Assembly: GCA_018296165.2 (NCBI GenBank)
Contig: JACKQL020000006.1
Span: 1,054,001-1,118,000, forward strand
Direction of reading: 5' to 3'
Origin: Termitomyces sp. T153
Lineage: Eukaryota; Basidiomycota; Agaricomycetes; Agaricales; Lyophyllaceae
Length of the DNA: 64,000 nucleotides
The position numbers were made by a program, and so were the translations under genes. The notes under the pieces were generated by a model. That model did not search any database and was not told the DNA's origin. It was given only the letters and a program-made list of their open reading frames with translations. The number at the start of each line of letters is the position of its first letter. Positions within the stretch are counted from its first letter, which is position 1. This document shows positions 23,854 to 34,645 of the stretch, in pieces.

Positions 23854-24152
23854 TGTTAGCCCTATAGGTCAATAGTCAGCTCCTACTCGATCACATGTTA
23901 TCAGTGTTACGCTTCGCGCTTGTGTCACACTACTCCCTCAGTTGTTTCCTCCATCTTGTGGACGACTCTGAGGGAGTAAGTGTTATTCTTTTGCTACTAT
24001 ACTTAGTTCTACTAACGCGTTCTACTTAGTTACATTCTTTTGTCATCACTAGGTACACGTTAATCTCAGTTGTTTCCTCCATCTTGTGGACGACTCTGAG
24101 GGATTACATTCTTTTGTCGTCACTAGATCGGTTTTTCAGTGCCAGGCCGGCA
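23854..24152 (+). repeat. 3' LTR of the copia element
   Basis: It is the same length as the 5' LTR and identical except at two sites: G18120 versus A23895 and G18270 versus A24045. Both changes turn CG into CA. A short G-rich tract (GATGGGG) precedes it, a weak polypurine tract. The right target duplication GTGGT follows at 24153-24157. Confidence 0.97.
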
Positions 24153-26140
24153 GTGGTGGTGTCCAATTGTGGTCTGTGCCTTTGGCATGTGCATATCTCT
24201 TGCCAAGACCCAGACCCAACCTCACTTTGTTGGTCAGATCTTTGATATTCTCAGTGCCGAGATCCAGACTCAGCCTCATGTTGTTCAGTCAGCATAGTTA
24301 TCATGATATTCAACACATTGGCTTCAGCTCTGGATATCCAGATACCCAAAACTGTGGCCCCAAACACATCAGATCAGCCATACAACATGCCTAATCAGCC
24401 ACATGACATCTAATCAGCCACACCATACACCTAATCAGATGCTTGTTACATTGATTATGCCCAACCCCATCCAAAACACAGCTCCAGCCAGTTTGGGGTG
24501 ACATACCACACCTTTTACAGCCAAGGAGTTGTTCAAAATTGTCCAGACTGCACTGAAAGTTTGCTTATTTGAGGCTGGTCATAGTGAGAAGGAGAAGCAG
24601 GAAAAGAAAGTGGAAAACATGCTTTGAAGGGCTGGACTCAAGGCAGTAACACTATATTCAAAACATGTTTAATGGAAGTTTTAGCATGGCATCAAGTATG
24701 TATGATGATGATGTATGCATGTATCCTTCTTTATAATGAGTCTTCAGGACCCATCAACAGCACCAAAAGCAATTGCTAATGCAATCAAAGGGTCACTCTG
24801 GGAGATTTTTTTTGGTGCTCCAGTTGATTGATGCTTGAGCATCAAGAAGTAGAATGAGGATAAGATGGATGGTCAATGAGAGAAGATGTGCAAGGTAGGA
24901 TTTATTCATTTTCATATATATGGATTCAGTCCATAGGAATGTATTTTAGAAAGCTGATGAGGACAAAGAAGGGGGAGAGGCAATTCATCAAGCCTCTCTC
25001 CACTGCAGTTGTGAGAGGAAATCTGCCACTGCCACTCAAAGTTTCTCCACCCAAAGTGTCAAAATTAGCCCTCATGACTCTTCAATGGCAGAATTCAGTG
25101 ATCATCCCCACAGCTCATCTTCTGACATGGGTTCTGATACAGACAAGGAGAACAAGCCAGCCTCCTCTAAGCCAGCCCATCTTGAAGAAGTCTATCAGCA
25201 GTAATGATGCATCTTTGAAGCATGTAACTGAACATATGTGCCACTCATTTTCAAGCAACATTTTGTCTCCAGTTGAGTCCATGTTTGAGAAGGAGTGTAC
25301 ACATTGCTGCAACAGGCAATATGCTGAGGTTTGTAGAGACACAAAGGAATTCTAGAATAATTTGTTTGAGATCTTCTATCAGATTGCTATCTTGGTCTAC
25401 TCTCCTTTCTTGCTTATGAACCTCATTCAAATTTTACTGTATATAATTGCCATGATAGTTTACACTATGGCATAGCAGCAATGAGAGACTGCAGCAATTG
25501 GTTATTATTGGCCATTGTCCAAGAAATGATTTATTATTGTATCACATCTGACATTGATGTCCCTCAATGAGCACCATCATGGAGACTACCATGTCATGCT
25601 TTCTATGTTAGGACAAATCAAATTTTGGCTATGGAGCCATCAAATTTTTATTCATTTGGCAGGTGGGGCCTGTTGCAAATATGCTCTATTCACTTTTTGC
25701 AGACTTAAAGCCATTTTAGGTTTAGTGCCATTGATTGGTGGATGCTGGACTGCAAACAGTAAGGCCAATATGTCTCATATATTAGTTTTTCTCTGTATAA
25801 TTGCACTTTGACTTGCATGCTAACCTGTTCCTTGTATAGGTGAGCATACCATTGCTCTCTCACCACCTTTTAATCTCACAGTCATTTGCAAAGTAGTGTC
25901 ATTCACTTCTACTCATCATACTTGATCTTACAAGCACTACTCTCCAAAGTAGGATCCTTATGGCATGTTTTGACAATAACTGACATGTCTCCTATCACCA
26001 CAGATCTTGTCAGGGGACCTCACATGTCCAGAGTATCATCTTGTTTCCTTTATTCCCAGCCAGCCTCTCACTCTCCGACTCCCATCTTTCGGTCACAAGT
26101 ACTTCCAATCCAGGGCTATCCGACGGTACCACTTTGATAG

Positions 26141-26267
26141 TGTCACGTGACATGTGGCTTGAGATCGAGGCCATTCCACGATAGATTTCCGTTTTCAGGT
26201 CACGTGACTCTGATAATTGACGATGACGTCGGGCTCTGCGCATGCGCAAACGCAAAATCCGACGTCA
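26141..26267. other. Palindrome cluster in a CpG-rich island (E-box/CRE-like sites)
   Basis: In about 130 bases there are a perfect 12-base palindrome TGTCACGTGACA (26141-26152), GTCACGTGAC (26199-26208), and the inverted arms TGACGTCGG (26224-26232) and CCGACGTCA (26259-26267), which enclose another perfect palindrome TGCGCATGCGCA (26237-26248). CACGTG and TGACGTC are known cores for bHLH and bZIP factors. The surrounding DNA is CpG-poor transposon sequence, so the island stands out. It may be a surviving promoter or LTR segment. Confidence 0.75.
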
Positions 26268-26589
26268 TATTTCCCACAGTCTTTCCCACGGTTCATATTT
26301 GTAAATCTGTAGTCCTAGCAATCGGAATCCTCAGACTTGTTCTCTTTGGATTTCCCTCTGCCAGTTGTGTGATTGAGCCACAGCCTCCAGAGGTTGCCCT
26401 TACAGATCTCACAAACTTTTCTCCATAAAAAGAAAAATTGCATTCTCAGCAAGTTCATTTTCATAATAAGCTGTCAGCATAAACAATGCTATTCCAGGCT
26501 TGCTCACTAGTGAGTTTGTTTTTATTACATTTATTCTTACCATGAGTCATTACTATTATTGAGCATACTTACTCATTCCTTGTCATCAT

Positions 26590-27660
26590 TATCAAATGAC
26601 TCAACATGTCAAACAAGCTGGATCAATTCCTGTTGATACCACTGATATGGAAGAAAATTATACACAAACCAATTGGTTGCATTCTCAGGCTGATGCATGA
26701 CAGAAATTGATTGACAAGGCTGTTAAAGGAACAAGGTCATTTGATGCTTTCATGCAGGGTCTTAAGGACCTCAGACTCACTTCAGCTAAAGCACATGATT
26801 TCTTTAACAAAGTTAGACAGTGAATTGGAATACATCACACAAAGTCAGCTCAGCCTAATGCAGAATCCTCATATGAAAATACTTCCAACAGACTTTCCAC
26901 TGAGCAGAATGAGTAATTTAACTAAGAGCAAGAGTCTGCTAGAAAGGAACACAAGCAATCACATCCATCAAGATGCTGTCACTGTGCCCACTTGGATTGA
27001 TTTATATGCTAAACTTGATCAAGTTCCATCACAGGTTAGACCAGCTAATGTATCCTTGGAAGACATTGTAGACCTTCTAGAGGAGTCATGTGTAGCATTG
27101 GAGCCCTCATGGATCCCATGTGTTCCGTCTTGGAAGCAGCCCCATGCTTAAAGTAGAGTTTTTCACAATTCCTACTTTGTGCAAACATGGAAATGGAAAC
27201 CACAACAAGAAGTTCAAAGGAGAAAGTCATTGACTTACTTATTGGAAATGGCCAAGCTCAGTCACTTAAGGATCTGATCTTGTGTGCAATGTGGAAACTT
27301 ATCATTCTGGACCATTTTGTGGACTTCGATGAGCCAAAGGATTTTGGCAGTGGCTTCTTTTTGGTTAAAAAGAATCAGGCTACAACTAAAAGGCCTGTAT
27401 GTTCTGAGTTGGATTGGACCAGGAACTTTGATGCTTGGTCAACAGCTGTCCTTTTCTTCTATCCTCACTGCAAAGCCAAACTATCATCATACAGGGAGAA
27501 AATCATTGATTTCTGCTGTTCACTCACTGATGGAACTGCTATTCCTATACATGTCAACAGTGTTGACATAAGAGATTGATATGCTCACAATCCATTTAGA
27601 ATGAATGTGGAAAATAAATTGCACGTTCCTTTTTTGGCTCAACTATTCAGTATGCCTTCC
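26590..27660 (+). pseudogene. Retroelement Gag-like protein remnant
   Basis: The plus strand reads, with stops and frame changes, a protein resembling Gag-like proteins of Agaricomycete retroelements as I remember them: KLIDKAVKGTRSFDAFMQGL near 26705, then an open segment from 27187 with WKLIILDHFVDFDEPKDFGS near 27295 and SELDWTRNFDAWSTAVLFFY near 27404. After a TGA at 27577 the frame continues YAHNPFRMNVENKLHVPFLA. Stops at 26698-26700 and 27577-27579 are TGA where arginine would fit. It may belong to a DIRS-type or a gypsy-type element; no RT or recombinase is visible nearby to decide. Confidence 0.5.
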
Positions 27661-27919
27661 TCATCAGTTAGTTCAAGTATTAAATGCAGTGGCTTGTTAC
27701 TCAATGTTTTTCTGATATCTCAGTCAATCATGAGTCAAATTCTCAGTTATTCCAGATATGTATACTACATGTACTATAGAAGAATCATATGGGCATCAAT
27801 TTTCTTGATATCTGGCGCATCCAGTGTCAATCTCCCCTCGAGCATTCAAATCAGCACATTTGATGGTATTGTCACGAAAAGTAGCACCGCGTGATGTTGG
27901 AGTGAGGATGGACGCGACC

Positions 27920-28995
27920 TTACACCACTAGAGTCTTATTAAACCAGGATATCGCGTCGACGAGCGCGGCTTCATAGGCTTCTTTGACTAAAGGCTTTGT
28001 TAAGTCTGGTCTGATAGCGAAGCCGTGGAGAGTCCCTACAAATTATGATAAGCACTAGGCATCACGTTGAAGACACGATATACGGGCAAACCTTTGTAAA
28101 TCTTGAAGGCATAGTCAATGAAGCTGTCAGTCCCTTTACGTGCGGCATACATCGCCTCAGTCTCGTCAATGAGCTTTTGAGACACAAATTGATCCTCTGA
28201 CACGAGACGAACATGAGAAAAAGACAAGTGATAGCTACATATTGCATCGTACGTTGTGCACATCCCCAGAAAGCAGGTGCCTTGATCGTTTTTGCGAAAT
28301 CAACAGTAAATGGTCCAGGGTGGAAGATGACTATGCTTTGGACGTGGTCAGTAACGCCAATTCGGAAAGCCGCAGACCCTCCGTAGCAATAACTAACGAT
28401 AGGGTGAGGTCAACTCATTGAGTGGAGATACTTGAAGCGTACCCCACGGCGCCAATCTTCTCGTATTTTTTCTCCTTGCGAATAACCTTGATGAACTAGT
28501 AACCCTCGTCAGAGAAACCATTGTTGAGGGGAAAGCATGATGAAATTTATACCTCTAGAATCCTGGCATCCGCAACGGACGGACGGGAAGCGAAGAAAGC
28601 TGGAATATGTGGAAGTAGATCAAAAAGGAAAAAGCGGATCCAGTCCCAAGTGGATAAATGTCCCCCTGCACGTTCCATCGCTTTCAACTTGGTCAAAGGC
28701 ATAATAGGTCGTCCTATAGAAGAAGAATTTGAACACATGGACGGGCTGCAAAGTAAGCTGCTCAAGTACCTGCAAAATAATCTATAGTCCACACATCACA
28801 ATCCAGCTCCTTTGCAAAGTGGTCGGCAATAATCTTGCAATTATTCAGAGGTAAACCGAAGACGTCAGTCAGAAGAATGACAGCACGCTTAGATGGTTGG
28901 GTGGCTCCTGCAGCGAGATAGGCGCCCTGAGTACTCAAGACTCCAGTGGGCTCTCCAGGAAGAAAATTGCCCGAGGTGCAGTCAGGACAGCTCAT
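27920..28995 (-). CDS. Dienelactone hydrolase family protein, copy 2
   Basis: Same family and strand as the gene at 16225-17385. The start is at 28995 (MSCPDCTSGNFLPGEPTG), with VILLTDVFGLPLNNCK near 28870, the nucleophile elbow SYCYGGSAAFRIG near 28390, SEDQF near 28190 as the probable acid region, and GTLHGFAIRPDL near 28025 carrying the histidine. The stop TAA is at 27920-27922. All three catalytic positions appear present, so the copy looks functional. About five exons. Its 3' end lies only about 45 bases beyond the CpG-poor repeat DNA. A cytosolic hydrolase acting on lactones or esters is the family expectation; the substrate is unknown. Confidence 0.88.
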
Positions 28996-29417
28996 AGTAA
29001 TTCGAATGAGCGTTTGGTTATTGCAGATGGCTACTCATAGATTCTTCTTCATATCTGTTGCCCTGGACGGCATTCTGTTCGGACGGAGAGACAACCGAAC
29101 ACTCGTGACGCGCTGACGATAAATTAGTGAGTCATCCATAGATCCATCATCCATCTCCCATCATCGATGCATCATCCATCATCGCATCGCCCCTTGACCT
29201 TTCAGCTGCCATCTGACGTAACCTGATGGCGTTTTTAACCTGTCCATTTCAACAAACACTCATGAGCTGCTTGCAAACCTCAAATACGCTGGAAATCCAC
29301 CACTCCAGCCATCGCGCCATCATATCTACTATCTCGAATATGGTATCACGATTTTGCGAGTGAAACCCGGCATTCTCTGATTTCTATTTTTGAAACAATA
29401 ATATGCTTGCTAGGTCC
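28996..29417. other. Intergenic, with an ATCCATC-rich simple sequence
   Basis: This is the promoter side of DLH copy 2. From about 29130 to 29190 the sequence repeats variants of ATCCATC and CATCATC. No gene seen. Confidence 0.6.
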
Positions 29418-30514
29418 ATGACACTCTCTAAAGTCCATCGTTATTATCTGACCCGAGAATCAGAGGTTTTTAGATCAATGTTCGCGGTGCCTCCCCAGCT
29501 GAAGGTCCAGAAGAGACTAAGGATGAACTTCTATTACTTCCTGCAGGAGTAACGGTTTCAGAGTTCGAAGCACTTTTAGACTTCTTTATTATGGGTATAT
29601 TAATCTTCAGATTTCAGTGGCGCGCTAATAAACTGCTGTGTAGATTCAGACGAACTATTTCCGTTGACTGGCTCAGTAGTGGTCGACAGGAGTTGCTAGA
29701 GCAGAGACGTGTCTTGCGGCTTTCGGTGGGAATTTCGAATGCTCCTCACAAACAAAAACGCATCAAAGAACGGGTTGATCTGCTTCCTTTTGTTCACCGA
29801 TACGAGTTCGACGACGCTCGAAAGGAGGCTATACGGATTCCTGATTGCTCAGGTGGCTCAAATCCTCTTGAGGAGTTACGTATGGGTAGAAAATACGACC
29901 ATGCGGCCTGGAGAGTGTCAGCTCTTAGAAAGTTATGCAAGTGAAAGGAGCCTCTCTGAGGAAGCCAGGACTATTGAGCTCGAGACTTCCATCCTCCTGG
30001 CGCGTGCTAGAAAGCTTGTTCGCAAGCGCCACTTCGAAAACCAATTAACAGCCAAGCTTTTCCTCTCTAGCGAGAAAGGTTCCTCTACCTTTGGTGGAAC
30101 CTTTTTCGGTAAGGCCATTACTATTACCCCCAACAACACTACTGGTCCGTCCACTAGTCCGTCCACTGCTAGCGGAGGTCAGACAAGATCTGTCTTTGGT
30201 GGTCTCAGTAGCCGTGTTGGTTTGGCCAATACTTTTAATACTGCTTCCAATGGATCTCAGACAGGATCCGCTTTTGGTCAGGGTGCTAGCTCTTTTGGTG
30301 TACCACTCATTTTACGTCGAACGGAGCTCAAGCGGATTTTACCTCTGGTTCTGACCTTTTCAGTGGTTCTGGTCGCTCTGCCTTTAGTGGAGGTCAGACA
30401 AGCTCCTCTCCCTCTGGCAACAGCCATTTTGGAAAGAGCATTGACGATGAATTTGATCCAAAGATGGTCGAGGATGTGATTCACGAAGTCTTCTCCTTGG
30501 AATTCCATGCATAG
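29418..30514 (+). pseudogene. BTB/POZ domain protein, frameshifted
   Basis: The start reads KVHRYYLTRESEVFRSMFAV, the classic BTB opening of a large Agaricomycete family. A one-base loss in a C run near 29495-29502 then shifts the frame to EGPEETKDELLLLPAGVTVS and EFEALLDFF near 29560. The BACK-like part (FVHRYEFDDARKEAIRI near 29790, then TSILLARARKLVRKR near 29980) is cut by TGA at 29942-29944, where arginine is expected, and by another one-base loss about 15 bases later. The tail is rich in Gly, Ser and Phe-Gly (for example FGQGASSFG) and shifts frame again near 30310 before ending IHEVFSLEFHA. With three frame changes and one stop it is most likely dead. A missing first exon cannot be excluded. 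Confidence 0.75.
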
Positions 30515-31073
30515 TGCATCTAACGTTTGACACGCTATTTCTGATCCCTTCAAGTTCTGACGTTCGATATCTCAATTTTTCTATGCTGTTACTAGTCTTT
30601 GGTAGTTAATTTTTTTATTATTAACCATATGACAGCTAATCCTGTTGCTAGACCACTACAAGCGTCATATGAATATTATTCTGAATGCAGTGCTAATACG
30701 ACTAAACGTCTTCGATGACGGGTACATACTCATTATTCCTTTCTTTCTTTCGATCCGAAGTGCTTCACAGAAAGTCCATTCTGTTGATGACGTTAAGCCT
30801 CTGACCGACGCAACTATGTAGTGTAATCAATGCTTTCAGATCCCGCCACAGCATAACTCGAGTACTCATTGTGATTTAATGCTCTCGAGTCTTCGACAAC
30901 GCAGTTGGCGCCACGTGGAGGTAGTCAAGCGTTCATTGCGCACGCGTCTTGCTCTCGTACCATAAAGTGCTGCTAGTAACAAAGAGATACTAGACGAACA
31001 CTGTCCATCAATAACCAAAAAACCTGTCGAAGCATTGTGTCATTCGCATTATTGCTTTCAAGACGGCCTGGCC
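30515..31073. other. Intergenic, nothing recognised
   Basis: About 560 bases between the BTB pseudogene and a small open frame. I see no domain, repeat or RNA gene. Confidence 0.5.
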
Positions 31074-31304
31074 ATGAAGTACAACATATATCATCGGAAG
31101 CTCCCTGCTGAAAAACACCCACAAGAGGATCCTTACTCCCTCGAGCAAGCAAACATAATGAAGTTGGATAATGTTGTGAAGCTGGATGCCGGGGAGATCC
31201 TACTCAGAGATCGTTCATTTCAATACGTAGATCTCTGGGGTGAATATGAATTTCAAGTTCCCCCACGCCAGCCAGCGAAGATTGACTATGAATGGTTAGA
31301 ATAA
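31074..31304 (+). CDS. Hypothetical small protein, 76 residues
   Basis: The first ATG of this open frame gives MKYNIYHRKLPAEKHPQEDP, with an acidic, soluble-looking remainder that includes KLDNVVKLDAGEILLRDRSF and ends KIDYEWLE. There is no signal peptide, membrane segment or motif that I recognise. The frame continues upstream without an ATG to 31035, so an upstream exon is possible. The composition looks protein-like rather than random, but expression evidence would be needed. Confidence 0.35.
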   Translation: MKYNIYHRKLPAEKHPQEDPYSLEQANIMKLDNVVKLDAGEILLRDRSFQYVDLWGEYEFQVPPRQPAKIDYEWLE

Positions 31305-31574
31305 TGTTTTCTGTCCAATCTTTGCGCCTCTCGCTGAATCCTAAATAAGAAGGAATTCTATACAAGGAAAACTAGACTGCGACCTTTAGGCTGTTGTCCA
31401 GTACTTAATCATGTACCACGTGATTCAGTCGCCACCCTGGTCAAACTGGATATAAGGATCACACTTCGAAATACTTATCTTCCGTGACCGCCCAAACCAC
31501 GCCTCGTAACTCAAGCCCACTTCTGAACTCGCTGCGCGAGGATTTGCATATAACGCCTTCTTCATTCGCCTAGC

Positions 31575-32386
31575 ATGCGTCTTGTCATCATCTTATTCGT
31601 GATCCTCTTTACCTCAATGTCTGCTGTGGTGAGAGCTTGTGAAGGCCAATGCATCGTAGGGATCACGAACGCGTTTCTCTCAAATTACTCGCATCCGATA
31701 ATTACGGTACTGCGCGAGATGGCGAGTCCCTCTAGTCTCTGTCTGTATCGCGTCAATGACCTTAAATCGCTTAGGGTAATGAATTGCTGGCAGACATTCA
31801 TCCCGACCATCGACACTCCTCCCCGCCCGATTTCTTGATCAAACCCATCCTATCATCTTACAGAAAAGACGCCTATACTCGCCTTGAACACGCTATTTTC
31901 CCTTCATATTTTCATGGAAAGTGCCAGCAAAAGGACCCTCGCAACCCCAACGGTCCACACGTCAACCCCCCCGGATGCCCAAATCCAGATTGCCCCGTAG
32001 TCTGTGGCACACCAGGCTCGCTGGTCCATTTCTACCCAAGGCTGCGGTACATTGTGTACAATGAGACCCGATACCATCTGCAAACTCTTGCGACGCCCGG
32101 GAACAAGGTATATGAAGAGGTCGAGAGAAATTTTCTCAAGGAAGCTGGTGGTAGTGGTGGCGCAGGTCATCGTCGTAGGGATCTGGCTCCGGCAATTGGA
32201 GGAACGATGTTGCCCAGGATACGAAGGCAGGAGCAGGCACTGAAGGAGAAATTGCGTATGATGATGCGACAGGTGTCTCCCCGGCTGGAGAAGGCTTGTG
32301 GCGGCACAGGCACGGGTAATGTACGTGGATTGCAGAAGTGCAGTTGGGATTCAACGATGAAGGGCTATATTCTGAGTTTCCCTTAA
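31575..32386 (+). CDS. Secreted cysteine-containing protein of unknown function
   Basis: The N-terminus MRLVIILFVILFTSMSAVVRA is a strong signal peptide, with the mature protein probably starting CEGQCIVGITNAF. An intron is needed; 31707-31774 (GT...AG) joins the frame as ...HPIIT-GNELLADIHP. The second exon has LEHAIFPSYFHGKC near 31890, CPNPDCPVVCGTPGS near 31977 and LVHFYPRLRYIVYNETR near 32020. An Arg-rich stretch (GHRRRD) could be a protease-processing site. The cysteines are spaced CEGQC, GC-NPDC-VVC, which suggests disulfides. I recall similar secreted proteins in other Agaricomycetes but know no function. A CAZyme or protease active site is not visible. Confidence 0.7.
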
Positions 32387-33350
32387 GGTTCTATAGACTC
32401 GTCAGATCATTACTATACTCACTACACTCACTATACCCCGTTGTACCCCATGCTCATCCTAGCTGTAATCAATCACCATCTTTCTCACTCACTCAGAAGG
32501 CTTTGACAACGGTGGAAATATTCGACGTTAAATGCAAGCGCCTAGTCCAAAAACACGCCAATTCCAATTCTTTCTGATGGTTGAGATATAGCACCCGGCA
32601 TACTTCCTTTGCCGACATCAAAATCGACCTGTAGCTGACAACATGGCCAGGAAGATGGCCGTAGCAAAGACAGGCAGTGTACCCAGTTGAAATCAAATTT
32701 GCCGTCCGGATTTTTGAAGATACCCAAGGGACCAACCCAATTAGGATAACCCAAGAGAAACGCAGATCCTGTTGCTCCATACGATCACAGTAAAATATTC
32801 AAGGTGTGGTATAACCATGCACAGATCTGTCCATTCCAACAACGCTGCAACGTTGCAGAGACATGCATCCCTCGAAGAGCGACTGAAAGCCAAGACGAGG
32901 TCGTACACTGCGCATATTCCTCTTGCCAACTTCGCTACTGTGGTCATGGTACGTACAACATACGTGCGTCATGTGTGATTGTCAGCAGTAGCATGCAGTG
33001 AGTGTCATTGTGGTTTATTGTGCAATCCGAGAGTCCGAAGAACGAATGGAGGACTTAGAGCAGTCCTCGTGGTGGATTTCGGACAAAGGCTGAAGAGTTT
33101 TCACAAAACTCAAAATAACATCAATTATCGGCTATATTCGGAGCCCAGACTGAGAAACGCTTCTCACCGCAGCGAACGCACCAGCTCCACCAAGTTTTAT
33201 GGACATGTGAGAGTAGAGTTTCTACTATAAGAGCAGCCTTCTATGCTATCGATATCGATAGTGCGACATTCTGTGCGGCCCAGATACATCCGATAGTCAG
33301 TCTTCTGTCATCAAAACCTCGGCCGATCACCCTTTCTCTTCAGGTCCTCC
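32387..33350. other. Intergenic, upstream region of HOM6
   Basis: No gene supported. Minus-strand frames at 32490-32950 lack domains. The only distinct feature is a perfect 16-base palindrome, CTATCGATATCGATAG, at 33246-33261, about 90 bases before the HOM6 start codon. No TGACTCA-type Gcn4 site was seen in the last 150 bases. Confidence 0.55.
33246..33261. promoter_or_regulatory. 16-base perfect palindrome upstream of HOM6
   Basis: CTATCGATATCGATAG equals its own reverse complement. Its position, 90 bases upstream of the ATG, fits a promoter element bound by a dimeric factor, but I know of no factor with this site. Confidence 0.35.
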
Positions 33351-34645
33351 ATGTCAGTCGCTACCACTCCCAAAATCTACGTCGCCGTCGTCGGCGTTGG
33401 TCTTGTCGGTGCTGAGCTCGTCGAGCAGCTTCTTGCGATCCCTCAACAGACCAGCCCGTTCCGGCTGATCTCCCTTTCGTCGTCATCGCGCACGATCTTT
33501 GACGCGGAGAATCCCATCCAGACCGGTTCGAGTTGGAAAGAAAAGCTTACGACTTCTAATCAGAGGCCAGATTTTCAACTGTTGACGAAGCAGCTCGCGG
33601 CCCTTGTTGCATCGGGCCAGAAAGTTGCGATTGTTGATAATACCTCATCTGATGATATCGCGAAGTTGTATCCCGGATGGCTGGAAAATGGAATAAGTAT
33701 CGTCACTCCTAACAAAAAGGCTTACTCTGGCGAGCTCGATCTGTATGAGAAGATCATAAGCGCGAGCAAGGCGAGTGGTGCGCGCTTTCTTAATGAATCT
33801 ACGGTGGGCGCTGGACTGCCTGTCATTTCGACTTTGAAAGAACTCGTGGCTACCGGCGACAGGGCGAGTGATCTTTGCGGGTCATTGTTACTGGTGTGAT
33901 TGATGTAACGTGTCGTTAATCAGGTCGTCAAAATAGAAGGTGTATTCTCTGGCACTATGAGCTACATCTTCAACAATTTCTCCACCGGCGCGGCCGATGG
34001 TCCTGCATTCTCATCAGTCGTCTCCGTTGCCCGTGAAAAAGGATACACAGTACGGTCGTAATAATCCATCCTATCACTCATCATCCTGAATTCCTGCTTA
34101 CTTCAAAGGAACCCCACCCGGCGGACGATTTGAACGGCTTCGACGTCGCACGCAAGCTGACCATCCTCACGCGCACCATTACCACCGGCTCACATATTCC
34201 TACTGCTCTTCCTGCGCTCCAAACTTTCGCCTTTGTAAAGACAGAATCTCTGATTCCTAAACCCCTCGAGGGCATCCCGTCAGGCGACGAGTTCGTCTCC
34301 CGCCTCCCTGAGTTCGACGCGCACTTCGCCAAGCTTCGCTCCGAAGCCAGTGCGGAAGGTAAGGTTTTGCGCTTTGTTGGTGTCGTGGACGTCGCAGGTG
34401 GCGTTGTCAAAGCCGGGCTTGAGAAGTGAGATTTTTGATGTAATCGGGGACAAATATGACAACTAAATCGTTTATTCAGGTACTCAACTAGTCACCCATT
34501 CGCGACATCCCTGGGGGGCTCCGATAACATTATTATGTTCCACACGGAGAGATATGGCGCTCGACCCTTGATCGTACAAGGTGCAGGTGCCGGGGCCGCT
34601 GTCACTGCCATGGGAGTGCTTGGAGACCTCTTCAAGCTCGCCTAA
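33351..34645 (+). CDS. HOM6: Homoserine dehydrogenase
   Basis: It catalyses NAD(P)H-dependent reduction of aspartate semialdehyde to homoserine, the branch point to threonine and methionine. The N-terminal Rossmann motif is VAVVGVGLVGAELVEQLL. Further family motifs are SIVTPNKKA near 33700, LNESTVGAGLPVISTLKEL near 33793, KIEGVFSGTMSYIFNNF near 33930, HPADDLNGFDVARKL near 34113 and the C-terminal VQGAGAGAAVTAMGV near 34576. Four exons, split by introns 33864-33923, 34050-34107 and 34426-34479. The first intron has a GC rather than GT donor; only that splice gives ...ATGDRVVKIEGVF in frame. The length, about 370 residues, fits fungal enzymes. No regulatory aspartokinase domain is fused. Confidence 0.96.

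Larger units (their letters stand above)
18079..24152 (+). mobile_element. Ty1/copia LTR retrotransposon, complete with LTRs and target duplication
   Basis: Two 299-base LTRs (18079-18377 and 23854-24152) flank a copia-order internal region: Gag, protease, integrase, RT, RNase H. A 5-base duplication, GTGGT, is present at 18074-18078 and 24153-24157, so this is an intact single insertion. The LTRs differ at two positions only, so it is young. The internal frame is nonetheless broken by four in-frame TGA stops and a frameshift in the protease active site, so this copy cannot make its own proteins. It sits in older CpG-poor repeat DNA but is itself CpG-rich. Confidence 0.97.
24153..27900. mobile_element. 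CpG-depleted remnants of older transposable elements
   Basis: This stretch is right of the copia insertion and contains very few CpGs except in the island at about 26080-26290. A degraded plus-strand frame near 24510-24860 (TAKELFKIVQTALKVC..., DPSTAPKAIANAIKGSLWE) looks like old coding sequence with stops, but I cannot name it. A retroelement Gag-like frame lies at 26590-27660. Open frames at 24876-25355 and elsewhere have no recognisable domain. The borders between individual elements cannot be set from this window. Confidence 0.55.
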
